Assembly (NCBI RefSeq): GCF_000621025.1
Contig: NZ_KK211205.1
Coordinates: 385,521-449,520 of the forward strand
DNA: 64,000 nucleotides
Direction of reading: 5' to 3'
Origin: Brackiella oedipodis DSM 13743
Lineage (GTDB): Bacteria; Pseudomonadota; Gammaproteobacteria; Burkholderiales; Burkholderiaceae_B
Every line of letters begins with the position of its first letter. The stretch's first letter is position 1. Shown here piece by piece: positions 48,659-57,139 of the stretch. The notes beneath the pieces were generated by a model, which saw only the letters and a program-made list of their open reading frames with translations, did not search any database and had not been told where the DNA came from. Position numbers and translations under genes: made by a program.

Positions 48659-50539
48659 ATGTTAAGCCCCCTTATTGCCCAAAATATAGACTCTGCCATT
48701 TGTTTGAATACTACACTGGTCATCCGCCAAGTGCAGTTCCAATCGTGTCGGCAATTGCTATGCCAAGCTCTAGAGGCGTATAGCCAGAGCGCCGCCAGCA
48801 AAACAGCCCATAATATTCTGATTGAAAGTGATGCGGGTCTGCTGCTATTACCTATACTTTTGCAATGGCATGAACAACAGGTAAAGGCCCAGGATCTTCA
48901 TATTATGTTGGCGCTCGAACAAGCGCCCGGCAATGAGTTTTGGCAGCCATTCTGTGAGTTTTTAAGTCAGACCTGCCCGTCACTATTACCTGTGGGATGT
49001 GAATTGCAACGTCGCTGGGCCTTAGCCTTGCCTGGTGTACAGCGTTTAGATCGTCTGTGTCAGCCTAATCATGCGCTGGGTACAGCACGTCGACAAAGTA
49101 TTACCGTGGCCTATGTCGAGCCTCAAAGCATGCAAAAGCAGTGGTTGGCTAATGTCGATGTCTATGTGCGTTGGCAATGGCAGGCCGAGACTGCCATTGT
49201 GCCGCTCTACCTCAAAAAAGCACGGCAACAAAGCGCATTAATTTCTAACATAGACGCTGATGGTCAAGCGCTAGCGCTGTTGCAAAGTTCAGGACTGAAG
49301 CGACGTCAGCACCTGCGGTTTGAGTCCGGCGATTGGCAAGTGCATTGCCAACTTTTATACAGTTATCGACCGCCATTGTGTTTTAACAGTCAAGCGCAAC
49401 ATAAACAAATGGCCATTGTGGGTGGCGGCTTGGCCGCCGCAGGCATTGCCGATGCCATGGCCGAGCGAGGTTGGTCAGTGACTATTTATGATCCTGCTTA
49501 TGCTGCCAATCCCGCTGCCATGCACGCCGGTCATACGGCTGCCGCCATGACACCTTTTATCAGTGCCGATGATGATCTGAAATCACGCTTGAGTCGCGCC
49601 GGCATAATGCGCGCGCATGCCTGCTGGAGTGAGTTGCCCGCCAGTATTATCAAACAAACGGGTACGCTTGAAATTAATCGACAACAGGGCTATGGCTTAG
49701 CACTGACGCAGATTATTCAGGACTCAAGTTTTCCTAAAGAATGGGTCAGGGTGCTCTCGAATACCGAGGCGCAAGCCCTATGTGGTATCGACTTACAACA
49801 AGCGGCAGTATATTGGCCCTATGCATGGCAAATCAACCCACAAGCGCTTATTAGCTATTTAACACAGCAGCCCGGTATACAGCGTTGTGCAGCCAAGGTG
49901 CTCAAGCTTTGTTTAAATCCGGATCAAAGCGTGCAGTTACAAAGTTCTGAAGGCTGCCGTACTTATGCTCAGGTGGTGCTTGCCGCTGCGCATCAAAGCC
50001 TGACGCTATTGCGTCATAGTGGTTTAGATCAAAACACAGCACAGCATAAAAAACGCCCTAATGCTAGCCAAGGCCAGAGCTTATTACCCAAAATCGCCGC
50101 TAGCCTGCATGTAGTGGGTGGCCAAATTATGTACGTACCCAAAGATGAGTGCTACACACAACTCAATATGAATATAGGCGCTGAGGGATATGTTTTACCG
50201 ACAGATGCGCATTATGTGATTGGCAGTACATACGAGCGTGATCAACCCCAGGCACCGATTAGTGAGCAAGCGCAAGCCCTTTTACTGAAAAAAATGCCTC
50301 TGCTTAGATTCAAAACAACGCCGGTTTTGCCCTATCAGGGGTGGTCAGGTAGTCGCGCGATTGTGTGCGATCGCTTACCGGTGATTGCTCAAGTGTGTCA
50401 AGGGCTATGGATGGCCTCGGCTTATGGCTCTCATGGCTTGACCTGGAGTCGCTTGGCTGGCGACTTGCTGGCATCAGCCCTTGAGGATGAGCCTATCCCC
50501 TTAGAGCGGGATTTATGGCAGGCGATTGGCCTCAGGTAA
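48659..50539 (+). CDS. mnmC: MnmC-like tRNA modification protein with degenerate methyltransferase half
   Basis: The C-terminal 375 residues are the FAD oxidase domain of MnmC, which removes the carboxymethyl group from cmnm5s2U34 of tRNA: dinucleotide motif AIVGGGLAAAGIADAMAERG near residue 251, HAGHTAAAMTPFIS, and the ending SAYGSHGLTWSRLAGDLLA. The first 240 residues occupy the place of the SAM methyltransferase domain, but its GFGxGLNFL motif reads ESDAGLLLLPI (near residue 56) and the usual N-terminal FGDVYFS-type start is missing. The oxidase may therefore be active while methylation is not. Single gene, divergent from mgtE. Confidence 0.8.
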   Translation: MLSPLIAQNIDSAICLNTTLVIRQVQFQSCRQLLCQALEAYSQSAASKTAHNILIESDAGLLLLPILLQWHEQQVKAQDLHIMLALEQAPGNEFWQPFCEFLSQTCPSLLPVGCELQRRWALALPGVQRLDRLCQPNHALGTARRQSITVAYVEPQSMQKQWLANVDVYVRWQWQAETAIVPLYLKKARQQSALISNIDADGQALALLQSSGLKRRQHLRFESGDWQVHCQLLYSYRPPLCFNSQAQHKQMAIVGGGLAAAGIADAMAERGWSVTIYDPAYAANPAAMHAGHTAAAMTPFISADDDLKSRLSRAGIMRAHACWSELPASIIKQTGTLEINRQQGYGLALTQIIQDSSFPKEWVRVLSNTEAQALCGIDLQQAAVYWPYAWQINPQALISYLTQQPGIQRCAAKVLKLCLNPDQSVQLQSSEGCRTYAQVVLAAAHQSLTLLRHSGLDQNTAQHKKRPNASQGQSLLPKIAASLHVVGGQIMYVPKDECYTQLNMNIGAEGYVLPTDAHYVIGSTYERDQPQAPISEQAQALLLKKMPLLRFKTTPVLPYQGWSGSRAIVCDRLPVIAQVCQGLWMASAYGSHGLTWSRLAGDLLASALEDEPIPLERDLWQAIGLR

Positions 50540-50631
50540 TTTAAACGTCGCCTCGGTGGCATCTTGAAGCAGGATATAGGCGTTTTTTGAGTGATTCTTA
50601 GGGCCTTATTTGCGCTATATCGAAAGATTTG

Positions 50632-50660
50632 TATAAAGCCCTAGATGGGCTTTATATTTT
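50632..50660 (+). terminator. Terminator between mnmC and the GH31-like gene
   Basis: Stem TATAAAGCCC / GGGCTTTATA with a five-base loop followed by TTTTATATA. Confidence 0.75.
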
Positions 50661-50769
50661 ATATAAAATCAGTCAAAATAATAGCTTATAGCCGCTGGAA
50701 AGTCCTTGAGCGGCTCAGAGATATGTTTTATATAAGCCGCATTGCGCGGATGACAAGAACAAAGCCATT

Positions 50770-52935
50770 ATGATTTTATTTGAGCAACTCCGAAGCCTTT
50801 CAAATCAATCTAATTTCATTGAGTTTCACACCAACCATCCAGATTATATTTTTAAGGTAGAAGCGAGTGCCCCTGGGGTGTTTCGATTACGTTGTGGTCT
50901 TAGCAAACACTTTGAGACACCCAGCTCACGTCAGAAATTATTGCAAGAGTTATTTTTGGCGCGTCCCGAAGCCATTGGAGAGTTACAACTCACCGAGCTT
51001 GAGCAGGCCTGGCAGATCGAGCAAGGCGAGTGTTGTCTACAAATTTCCAAAGATAACTTCGAGTTACGATTTCTCCTCAAAAATCGTCTAGTGCTCAGCA
51101 CAGCCACACATTACGACAGTGCTTTTGCCTTTGATCAGGATCACTGGGCTTTGTTATTTAATCTGCAACCCCAAGAGCCTGTCTATGGCTTAGGGGCGAC
51201 GGCACAGAATTTTAATCGCCGCACAGAGCAAATCGTCTCTGATGAGGCTCAATTTGAATATTTACCCTTGGCCTGGAGTCCACAGGGGTGGGGCGTATTT
51301 GTAAATAGCGCGGGTCGTAGCATCCATAGTGTGGGCACTCAAGAGGACACTAATAGCTATCAAATTCAGCTGCAAGATCAACAGCTAGACCTTTTTGTAT
51401 TCGTCGGTGACGTTGCTGAGGTTTTTAATCAGTTCACGGCTTTAACGGGGCGCAGCGGTCAGCCAAGCTTTGCGGCCATGGGATTAGGTCTCAAACAGCT
51501 GCCACAACAAGAAGAATTTGAATTTATTGATTTAGCTGAGCAATGTCGTCAGCAAGGAATCCCTTTAGACACATTAGAGTTTGCCAACCCTTCACTCATC
51601 ACTTTCCAAGCGGATCGCCTCCAATTGGAGTTTGATAGCAATCGCCTTGAAGATAACCCACGGCATTATTTTGATGACCTCAAGAATCAAGATTGGCACT
51701 GCGTCATTCCGACTTTTCCTGGTGTGTTGGCCGATACGCGATTATTCGAGGAACTCGAAGACCGTGCTTGGTTATTATTGGGACCCGACGGTTTAGCTTA
51801 TCAATTTCCAGGTACGGCCGCTTCCGGCGGCAAGCCCTTTGGTTTACTTGATCTCACTTACAAAGATGCTCTGCAATTTTGGCGCGAACGCCATGAACAG
51901 TTATTTGAACAAGGTCAGAGTTGCCAGCTAAGTTTTGCGGATGTGCATATTCCCGACGAGGTTGAGAACCGTCAAGGGGAGAGTGGGGCGGTACTAAGAA
52001 CCTTATATCCAATGCTCTTGGAGCAATCTTTATATCAGGCCCTCAGCGCCAAATCGACGCCGCCAGAGGCCTTGGTAAACCGCGATTTTGTCGCACCCAT
52101 GACGCAGCGCACACCCTGGATTCAGCGTCCGCTCGCCAGTAATGATTGGCAAGGAATTAAGCAACTTTATCGTCAATTGCTTAGTCTCCAAGCCAGTGCT
52201 ACTACGTGTGTCGTGCATGAGTTCGGCCATCTCCAAGGTGGCGCCTTTGCGTCAAAAACCTACTTACGTTTTCTGGCCTTTTCGGTGTTTAGCAGTAATT
52301 TTACGTTTATGGCCAAAGCTGAGCTCTTGCCTTTGCAACTTGATGAACAAAGCAGGGCATGTGCGCAAATGTGGTTGGCCTTGCGTTATCGCCTGATGCC
52401 TTATATTTTGGGGATTATCGAAGATAGCGTTCGTACCGGGTTACCTGTACAACGCATTATGGCGCTGGCCTTCCCAGAAGATGCTCAAGCAGCCGAGTTT
52501 GATGAGCAATATATGTTTGGTCCTGCCTTACTCGTCGCGCCCATTCTCGACGACTCAGACCAAAAGACTTTATATTTACCTGCTGGTTATGCGTGGTGGG
52601 ATTTGAATACGGGTGAACGCTATGAGGGTGGCCAAGTTATCACTTATGAGTGCGATACCCAGACCCTACCCGTGTTTGGTCTTGAAGGGCATATGCTTAG
52701 TATTGGTCCTGATCTTAAGCATTTAGGCGAGTTCAATACCGCAAGGATGCTAGACGAAATATGGATGTTTGGCCGACCAAAACATAATCCAGCAGTGATG
52801 CGTAATAAGATCCGAGTCATGCAAATGCAAGGTTCGAGCTATATCAAAGGCCTAGAAGGCCTCAAAATCCTGACATCTGAGGGCTTAGAAGTCAAACGGC
52901 GCGGCGCCGAGGTTAGGATCTCACCAGAACGTTAG
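50770..52935 (+). CDS. GH31-like glycosidase homologue, probably catalytically dead
   Basis: The architecture of family 31 alpha-glycosidases is visible over 721 residues: an N-terminal beta domain with EPVYGLGATAQNFNRRTEQI (canonical YGLGE..NRR), a barrel with GIPLDTLEF, and a C-terminal part with LRYRLMPYI and the FGPALLVAPIL motif. Catalytic motifs are eroded. The nucleophile motif K-T-D-F-G-E corresponds to residues 387-392 (LSFADV), so the Asp is either lost or shifted. The acid/base motif F-W-S-H-D-I-G-G reads FMAKAELL at 513-520, with Ala517 at the Asp. The substrate Arg and W-x-G-D are also missing. No signal peptide, so cytoplasmic. It is 26 bp upstream of a polysaccharide deacetylase gene. 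Confidence 0.78.
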   Translation: MILFEQLRSLSNQSNFIEFHTNHPDYIFKVEASAPGVFRLRCGLSKHFETPSSRQKLLQELFLARPEAIGELQLTELEQAWQIEQGECCLQISKDNFELRFLLKNRLVLSTATHYDSAFAFDQDHWALLFNLQPQEPVYGLGATAQNFNRRTEQIVSDEAQFEYLPLAWSPQGWGVFVNSAGRSIHSVGTQEDTNSYQIQLQDQQLDLFVFVGDVAEVFNQFTALTGRSGQPSFAAMGLGLKQLPQQEEFEFIDLAEQCRQQGIPLDTLEFANPSLITFQADRLQLEFDSNRLEDNPRHYFDDLKNQDWHCVIPTFPGVLADTRLFEELEDRAWLLLGPDGLAYQFPGTAASGGKPFGLLDLTYKDALQFWRERHEQLFEQGQSCQLSFADVHIPDEVENRQGESGAVLRTLYPMLLEQSLYQALSAKSTPPEALVNRDFVAPMTQRTPWIQRPLASNDWQGIKQLYRQLLSLQASATTCVVHEFGHLQGGAFASKTYLRFLAFSVFSSNFTFMAKAELLPLQLDEQSRACAQMWLALRYRLMPYILGIIEDSVRTGLPVQRIMALAFPEDAQAAEFDEQYMFGPALLVAPILDDSDQKTLYLPAGYAWWDLNTGERYEGGQVITYECDTQTLPVFGLEGHMLSIGPDLKHLGEFNTARMLDEIWMFGRPKHNPAVMRNKIRVMQMQGSSYIKGLEGLKILTSEGLEVKRRGAEVRISPER

Positions 52936-52961
52936 CCCTGTAGCTAACGGTAAGGAATATC

Positions 52962-53825
52962 ATGAGCCAGATCGTCCCCGTTGTCATGTTTCATCATGTC
53001 AGTCCTGCAGGTGGCATGATTAATACCTCTCCACAGCATTTTGAGTCCCAACTAAAGGCGCTACAGCACGCGGGTTACCACACCTTAACGGGTCAGCAGT
53101 TTGCTGCTTTTTTAGCAGGCCAACCCGTGCCAGAGAAGTCGGTCTTGCTGACTTTTGATGATGGTTATCTGAATAATTGGGTGTATGCGCATCCTATATT
53201 ACAAAAATACGGCATGCATGCCTTGCTGTTTTTGATTACTGATTTGATCGGTTCCGGAGAAGCACGACCCCATGCGGGGATGGCTAATGCCGTGCTGCCT
53301 CAAGCTTACGATCACAAAAGAAGTCAGCAGCTAATTCAAGATCATCAGGCTGATAAAGTCATGCTGCGTTGGTCCGAAGTTAAGGCCATGCAAGCCGCAG
53401 GCACGTTTGAGTTTCATAGCCATACCCATACTCATACACGTTGGGATAAACAGTTACCTGCTACCGAAAAGAACCAAAAAATGCAGTATGAATTGGCACA
53501 GTCACGTCAGTCTTTGCTACAGCATTTAGGGACCTGTAGTAATCAATTATGCTGGCCACAGGGTTACTTTGATGATGACTATGTGCAAATCGCTCAAGCG
53601 CATGGTTTTGAAATTCTGTATACAACGCAAGCCTTTGGTTTTAATAAGGCTTATATGGATCCGCGCTATATTTATCGTATTAGTGATAGGGATCGCCCTG
53701 GCTCATGGTTAATCAAGCGTTTATGGCTGGCACGGCAACCACTGATGGGTGGGCTTTATCATCGTTTCAAAGCGTTCAAAAAAAGCAAACGTAAAGCCCT
53801 GCGTCAATGGTTAAAACGTTCCTGA
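52962..53825 (+). CDS. Polysaccharide deacetylase family protein (CE4)
   Basis: NodB-homology deacetylase of 287 residues. Motif 1, TFDDGY (near residue 64), supplies the metal Asp and base; motif 2 is the His-rich FHSHTHTHT near 151; a later motif CWPQGYFDDDYV corresponds to the RxPxG-type block. Relatives remove acetyl groups from exopolysaccharide, peptidoglycan or lipid A sugars. No signal peptide is evident; the C-terminus is very basic (KKSKRKALRQWLKR), possibly membrane-binding. It lies 26 bp after the GH31-like gene, probably cotranscribed. Confidence 0.9.
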   Translation: MSQIVPVVMFHHVSPAGGMINTSPQHFESQLKALQHAGYHTLTGQQFAAFLAGQPVPEKSVLLTFDDGYLNNWVYAHPILQKYGMHALLFLITDLIGSGEARPHAGMANAVLPQAYDHKRSQQLIQDHQADKVMLRWSEVKAMQAAGTFEFHSHTHTHTRWDKQLPATEKNQKMQYELAQSRQSLLQHLGTCSNQLCWPQGYFDDDYVQIAQAHGFEILYTTQAFGFNKAYMDPRYIYRISDRDRPGSWLIKRLWLARQPLMGGLYHRFKAFKKSKRKALRQWLKRS

Positions 53826-53850
53826 ATTTTTATTGAATGAGGCTCTAAAA

Positions 53851-54246
53851 ATGAAAAAAATAGTTGGACTCATTGCACTCACGGCTATATTGAGTGCATG
53901 TGGTAGTGAAGTTAATTGGAAATCCGTCGATGCAGACGGTCAAACCGATAGCTATATTGCGAATGTTGAGTATGACAAAGAGGGTAGCAGTGTCACTTTT
54001 GATCTGTTGACGGATTTTAAAGGTTCAGCACAAACGGTTAATGCTAAAGCTGGATCAGCTATTGCTAATATTACGCTCAATTGCCAAACCCAAATGGCCG
54101 TCACTCATCGCATCGATTTTTATAGTGAACATATGGGGCAGGGACGCATCACTAACAGCCGTGTAGGTTCGGCCAAGCAGGCCCAAAAACTAGATTTAAG
54201 TGATCCGAGTAATACCAACGCAAAACGCTTGTGTGATCGCCTCTAA
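53851..54246 (+). CDS. Small lipoprotein, possibly surface-adhesin E-like
   Basis: Lipoprotein signal with lipobox LSAC (residues 14-17), then a mature part of 115 residues built of beta strands with one internal Cys and one near the C-terminus. The W-K-S-V start, the strand and the paired cysteines recall the surface-adhesin E family, but this is a pattern-level likeness only. Start ATG 53851 is supported by GAGG about nine bases before; the frame also reads from a TTG at 53833. Downstream of the deacetylase by 25 bp. Confidence 0.7.
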   Translation: MKKIVGLIALTAILSACGSEVNWKSVDADGQTDSYIANVEYDKEGSSVTFDLLTDFKGSAQTVNAKAGSAIANITLNCQTQMAVTHRIDFYSEHMGQGRITNSRVGSAKQAQKLDLSDPSNTNAKRLCDRL

Positions 54247-54254
54247 TCCCAAAT

Positions 54255-54276
54255 AGCCGCCTCAGGGCGGCTTTTA
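54255..54276 (+). terminator. Terminator after the small lipoprotein gene
   Basis: Stem AGCCGCC / GGCGGCT with a four-base loop then TTTATTAT. It closes the GH31-like, deacetylase, lipoprotein run. Confidence 0.85.
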
Positions 54277-54744
54277 TTATGAGCTTTTTTCGGGAATCGT
54301 TATCGCCTCATCGGCTAAGCGCACATAGCGCTTAAAGTCAGCAGTGGCTTCTTCTTTAGTGGGCTGGCAACTACCAAAACCTGCACAATCTGGGTAAAAA
54401 TCAATCCGATAGGAACCATCGGATTGGGCTTTTTTAGTGATTTTAACGGCGATGGCGGTTGAGTAAAAGGCAGGCGTAAAGGTCCTGATTTCATTATCGC
54501 TGACCGACTGTACTTTATAGGGCGAGTGCTTGGAGATCCACTGCTGAGCTCGCGACCAGTAACGCGTACATTGATAGTTTGAGTGGCAAACTAAGGGCTC
54601 AGTATCGGTGACGACTGTTTCCTTGTTTGGCGTATGTGAAGTGCAGGCACTCAACAGAGCCACCAGGGAACCAGCCAGTACTGGCGTGAAACTTGACTTG
54701 AATCGAGTCGCGGCAAAACGACAAGTAGAGGCCAATGCAGACAT
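54277..54744 (-). CDS. Small lipoprotein of unknown function
   Basis: 155 residues with a long basic N-region, a hydrophobic core and lipobox LSAC near residue 31-34. The mature part has four cysteines after the lipid Cys (CHSNYQC and CAGFGSC), suggesting two disulfides, and a strand with RIDFYPDC. I do not recognise the family. The stretch RIDFY is shared with the convergent lipoprotein next door. The RBS AAGGAAAA precedes the ATG. Confidence 0.75.
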   Translation of the reverse strand: MSALASTCRFAATRFKSSFTPVLAGSLVALLSACTSHTPNKETVVTDTEPLVCHSNYQCTRYWSRAQQWISKHSPYKVQSVSDNEIRTFTPAFYSTAIAVKITKKAQSDGSYRIDFYPDCAGFGSCQPTKEEATADFKRYVRLADEAITIPEKSS

Positions 54745-55172
54745 AGTTTTTCCTTAGGGTATGTAAAACACTGGTTTATTGTATGTCATGGCATCGCCTT
54801 CGTGGCGCTTGTCTAAGCGGCCATGATATTTTGTGAGTCCATTTAATCACATAGCCGTGCCAAAGGTAGCCAATCCCCATCTACTTTACGTCGTTAAGAG
54901 GTAGACACGATACAAAGAGTTCAAACGTCCCAAAAAGCTAGGGATGACGAGATGGGATCGCTCTAAGGGGCTTAGTGACCAGCACAGGCGCAGTCCACTA
55001 AATACTTTGCAGAGAAATATCCAAAATATTTAAATAAAAAGTGGAATTAAGAATAAGACAATAGAAGAATGAGGGAAAGTTAAGGGGAGAAGAAAAAGGA
55101 TAGAGATATAAGAAGAAGTGTAAGAACTAGAGGCGGCTACAACCAGATAGGTCATAGACAAGGGGAAAAAAA
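54745..55172. other. Non-coding stretch between lipoprotein gene and tRNA-Lys
   Basis: No gene is supported. Bases 55037-55136 are almost free of C and poor in T on the plus strand, so the transcript running out of tRNA-Lys would be a pyrimidine tract with very little G. The remainder shows no recognisable element. Confidence 0.5.
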
Positions 55173-55248
55173 TGGTGGGCTGGCCGAGACTCGAACTCGG
55201 GACCAACGGATTAAAAGTCCGCTGCTCTACCAACTGAGCTACCAGCCC
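55173..55248 (-). tRNA. tRNA-Lys (anticodon TTT)
   Basis: The minus strand folds as a full cloverleaf of 76 nt: acceptor GGGCTGG / CCAGCCC, D arm TAGCTCAGTTGGTAGAGC, anticodon loop CTTTTAA with TTT, T arm CCGAG-TTCGAGT-CTCGG, and an encoded CCA end. Confidence 0.97.
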
Positions 55249-56020
55249 CCCGTAGAAAGATATAATTATGCAGCTTTTTTGAGACCTTGTCAACACCTTT
55301 TTTCAAATTAATTTAAAAAATATGCATGAATGTAAATAAGCAACGCTTGGATCACTGAGCCGTTGCCAAATTGATCGACGCAAAATTGCCGCCAAAAAAC
55401 AGAGCATTTTTTTGGTGATCTACAACTTTTTTAAAAAATCAAGACCATGAATTTAGACGAATTTTTAGTGTATAAAATTTATCCAGTAGTAATTAAATCT
55501 AGGGAATATCAATAGCTTAGGGGCTTGATTACTGTTCTATGCACAAAGTTATTCACAGAAATTGTGCGTAACAAAGCTTGTGGATAAGTTCGTTAAGTCT
55601 TTAATAAACCCTTATAAAACAATAACTTATAATAATCTATAAATTTTTTTAAAATTATTTTTAGTTTAAAAAAGAATATTCAATAAAAGATACGCACAAA
55701 ACCTGTGCAAAATTGTCAGAAGTCGCGCCAGACAGTGCTTTTGCCAGAAATTACTCACTTCTAATATTCTTTTAGCGATGAGCGCTGACATAAAAAACGT
55801 TGAGCTCAAGCCAGTTCAATTTCTCAAAAATTGCATTTTTAACCGCATAATCTGATAAATTTTGTAAAATTTTTGTTTACAAATTATTGCAAATTAAGGA
55901 TCCTGGATCAGGACACTAAGACAGCATTTGCAGCATTGATACCACACCATAATAAGCTACAAGATTACAATGATGACCCGCCTAGGTCTGGGTGTCTGCC
56001 ATGCTAAGTAGGGATGAGAA
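55249..56020. other. AT-rich intergenic region with a DnaA-box cluster
   Basis: A 770-bp stretch without a supported gene. It holds five 9-mers close to the DnaA box TTATNCACA: CTATGCACA 55537-55545 (+), TTATTCACA 55549-55557 (+), TTACGCACA 55563-55571 (-), TTATCCACA 55579-55587 (-) and TTTTGCACA 55704-55712 (-). Two are perfect and three have one mismatch. A very AT-rich block (about 55600-55690) lies between the fourth and fifth. The azlC promoter should be in the right-hand part. Confidence 0.65.
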
Positions 56021-56749
56021 ATGAGGAACAATTATTTTTTAGTAGGAATACGTAGTGCCATTCCAATCGTATTAGGGTATTTGCCGGTCGCTTTAACCTT
56101 TGGCATTAGTGGTGCGGGCTTAGGGATTAGCTTGCCTGAATTAAGTCTTATCTCATTGATAGTCTATTCGGGGGCGGGTCAATTTATGATCCTAAAAATG
56201 TATGGTGCCTTAAGTTCAATGGTGCTGCTAGTGACGCTATTGAATGCAAGACATTTATTCTACGGCCCTATATTGAGTCATGTGTTACCACCATCCACTA
56301 AACAACGCTTACTCATGGCGTTCTTTCTGACAGATGAAGTCTTTGCCACGGCTTTCTTAAAACTCAAAGAAGTGCCGCCTGCAGGCCGTTTTGCATGGTA
56401 TATGGGTGTTGGTGTGACTGCTTGGTTAAGTTGGCAAATAGGGACCGTGACAGGCGTAGTATTGGGTGATCAATTACTGCAGCATTTCCCCCTTCTCAAA
56501 AACGTCTTAGTGTTTGCATTACCGTCTTTATTCGTGACCTTAACCGTCTTGTGTATTAATAAGTCTATGGCCTTAGCCTTAATCATTAGCAGTGTGGTTT
56601 GCCTCGTGGTCTTTTTCTATAGCCAACAATCGAGTTATGCGATTTTTGCTGGGGCGTTAAGCGCGCTATTGTGCTATAGACCCGCGCCGCAACCGGCCGC
56701 TGTGACGCTCCAGGATGAGGCGAGCGCACTACAAGGAGACGAGCGATGA
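56021..56749 (+). CDS. azlC: AzlC family branched-chain amino acid exporter, large subunit
   Basis: Membrane protein of 242 residues with seven or eight hydrophobic segments. It begins IRSAIPIVLGYLPVALTFGI, the family start, and has the conserved SGAGQFMIL and LNARHLFYGP segments. AzlC and AzlD together export branched-chain or related amino acids. Overlaps azlD by ATGA. Confidence 0.92.
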   Translation: MRNNYFLVGIRSAIPIVLGYLPVALTFGISGAGLGISLPELSLISLIVYSGAGQFMILKMYGALSSMVLLVTLLNARHLFYGPILSHVLPPSTKQRLLMAFFLTDEVFATAFLKLKEVPPAGRFAWYMGVGVTAWLSWQIGTVTGVVLGDQLLQHFPLLKNVLVFALPSLFVTLTVLCINKSMALALIISSVVCLVVFFYSQQSSYAIFAGALSALLCYRPAPQPAAVTLQDEASALQGDER

Positions 56750-57072
56750 ATGGTTTTTTCTGGGCGATTCTTGCTTTAGCGATATTTACTTGGTTAATGC
56801 GCGCCGTACCTTTTATTATTTTGCATTTGACGGGCAAACAAATAAATTTTGCACAAGGCCGTCTGGCGGTGATGGGACCGGCTATCTTATTGTCCACGAC
56901 GCTAGTGGTGATTTTTGATGATGTTAGTCATGCGCCTGATAATGCTAATGCCATCGCTTATTTGCTGACGGTCGCTCTGGTCATTGCCTGCGCTAAATGG
57001 TCCAAAAACATTGGTTTGAGCGTTTTAATCGGCTTAGTGTTTTATGGCATTTTACAGTTCTTTCTGAACTAA
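56746..57072 (+). CDS. azlD: AzlD family branched-chain amino acid exporter, small subunit
   Basis: A 108-residue protein with about four membrane helices, including the LMRAVPFIILHL and GPAILLSTTLVVIF segments usual in AzlD. Start ATG 56746 overlaps the azlC stop, so the pair is translated together. Confidence 0.9.
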   Translation: MNGFFWAILALAIFTWLMRAVPFIILHLTGKQINFAQGRLAVMGPAILLSTTLVVIFDDVSHAPDNANAIAYLLTVALVIACAKWSKNIGLSVLIGLVFYGILQFFLN

Positions 57073-57117
57073 AAAAAGCGCCTTAGCCAGCGTACTCAAG
57101 GGGCTCGCTAAGGCGCT
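57071..57117 (-). terminator. Terminator of the thiO-thiS-thiG operon
   Basis: Stem AGCGCCTTAGC / GCTAAGGCGCT followed on the minus strand by seven T residues, after thiG. It could also weakly end azlCD, but on the plus strand the T-run is poor. Confidence 0.85.
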
Positions 57118-57139
57118 GTTGCTCAGGCAACACTTGTGC

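Noticed and set aside
50770-52935. Active alpha-glucosidase or alpha-xylosidase
   Set aside because: The acid/base motif has Ala in place of Asp and other signature residues are missing, so I do not assign an enzymatic activity.
55030-55296. Minus-strand 88-codon open frame
   Set aside because: It runs straight through tRNA-Lys and a pyrimidine-rich tract; no ribosome site and no protein likeness.
55537-55712. Calling the cluster the chromosomal replication origin outright
   Set aside because: No dnaA, dnaN, gyrB, rpmH or mnmG lies nearby, and gene directions on both sides point toward it rather than away.
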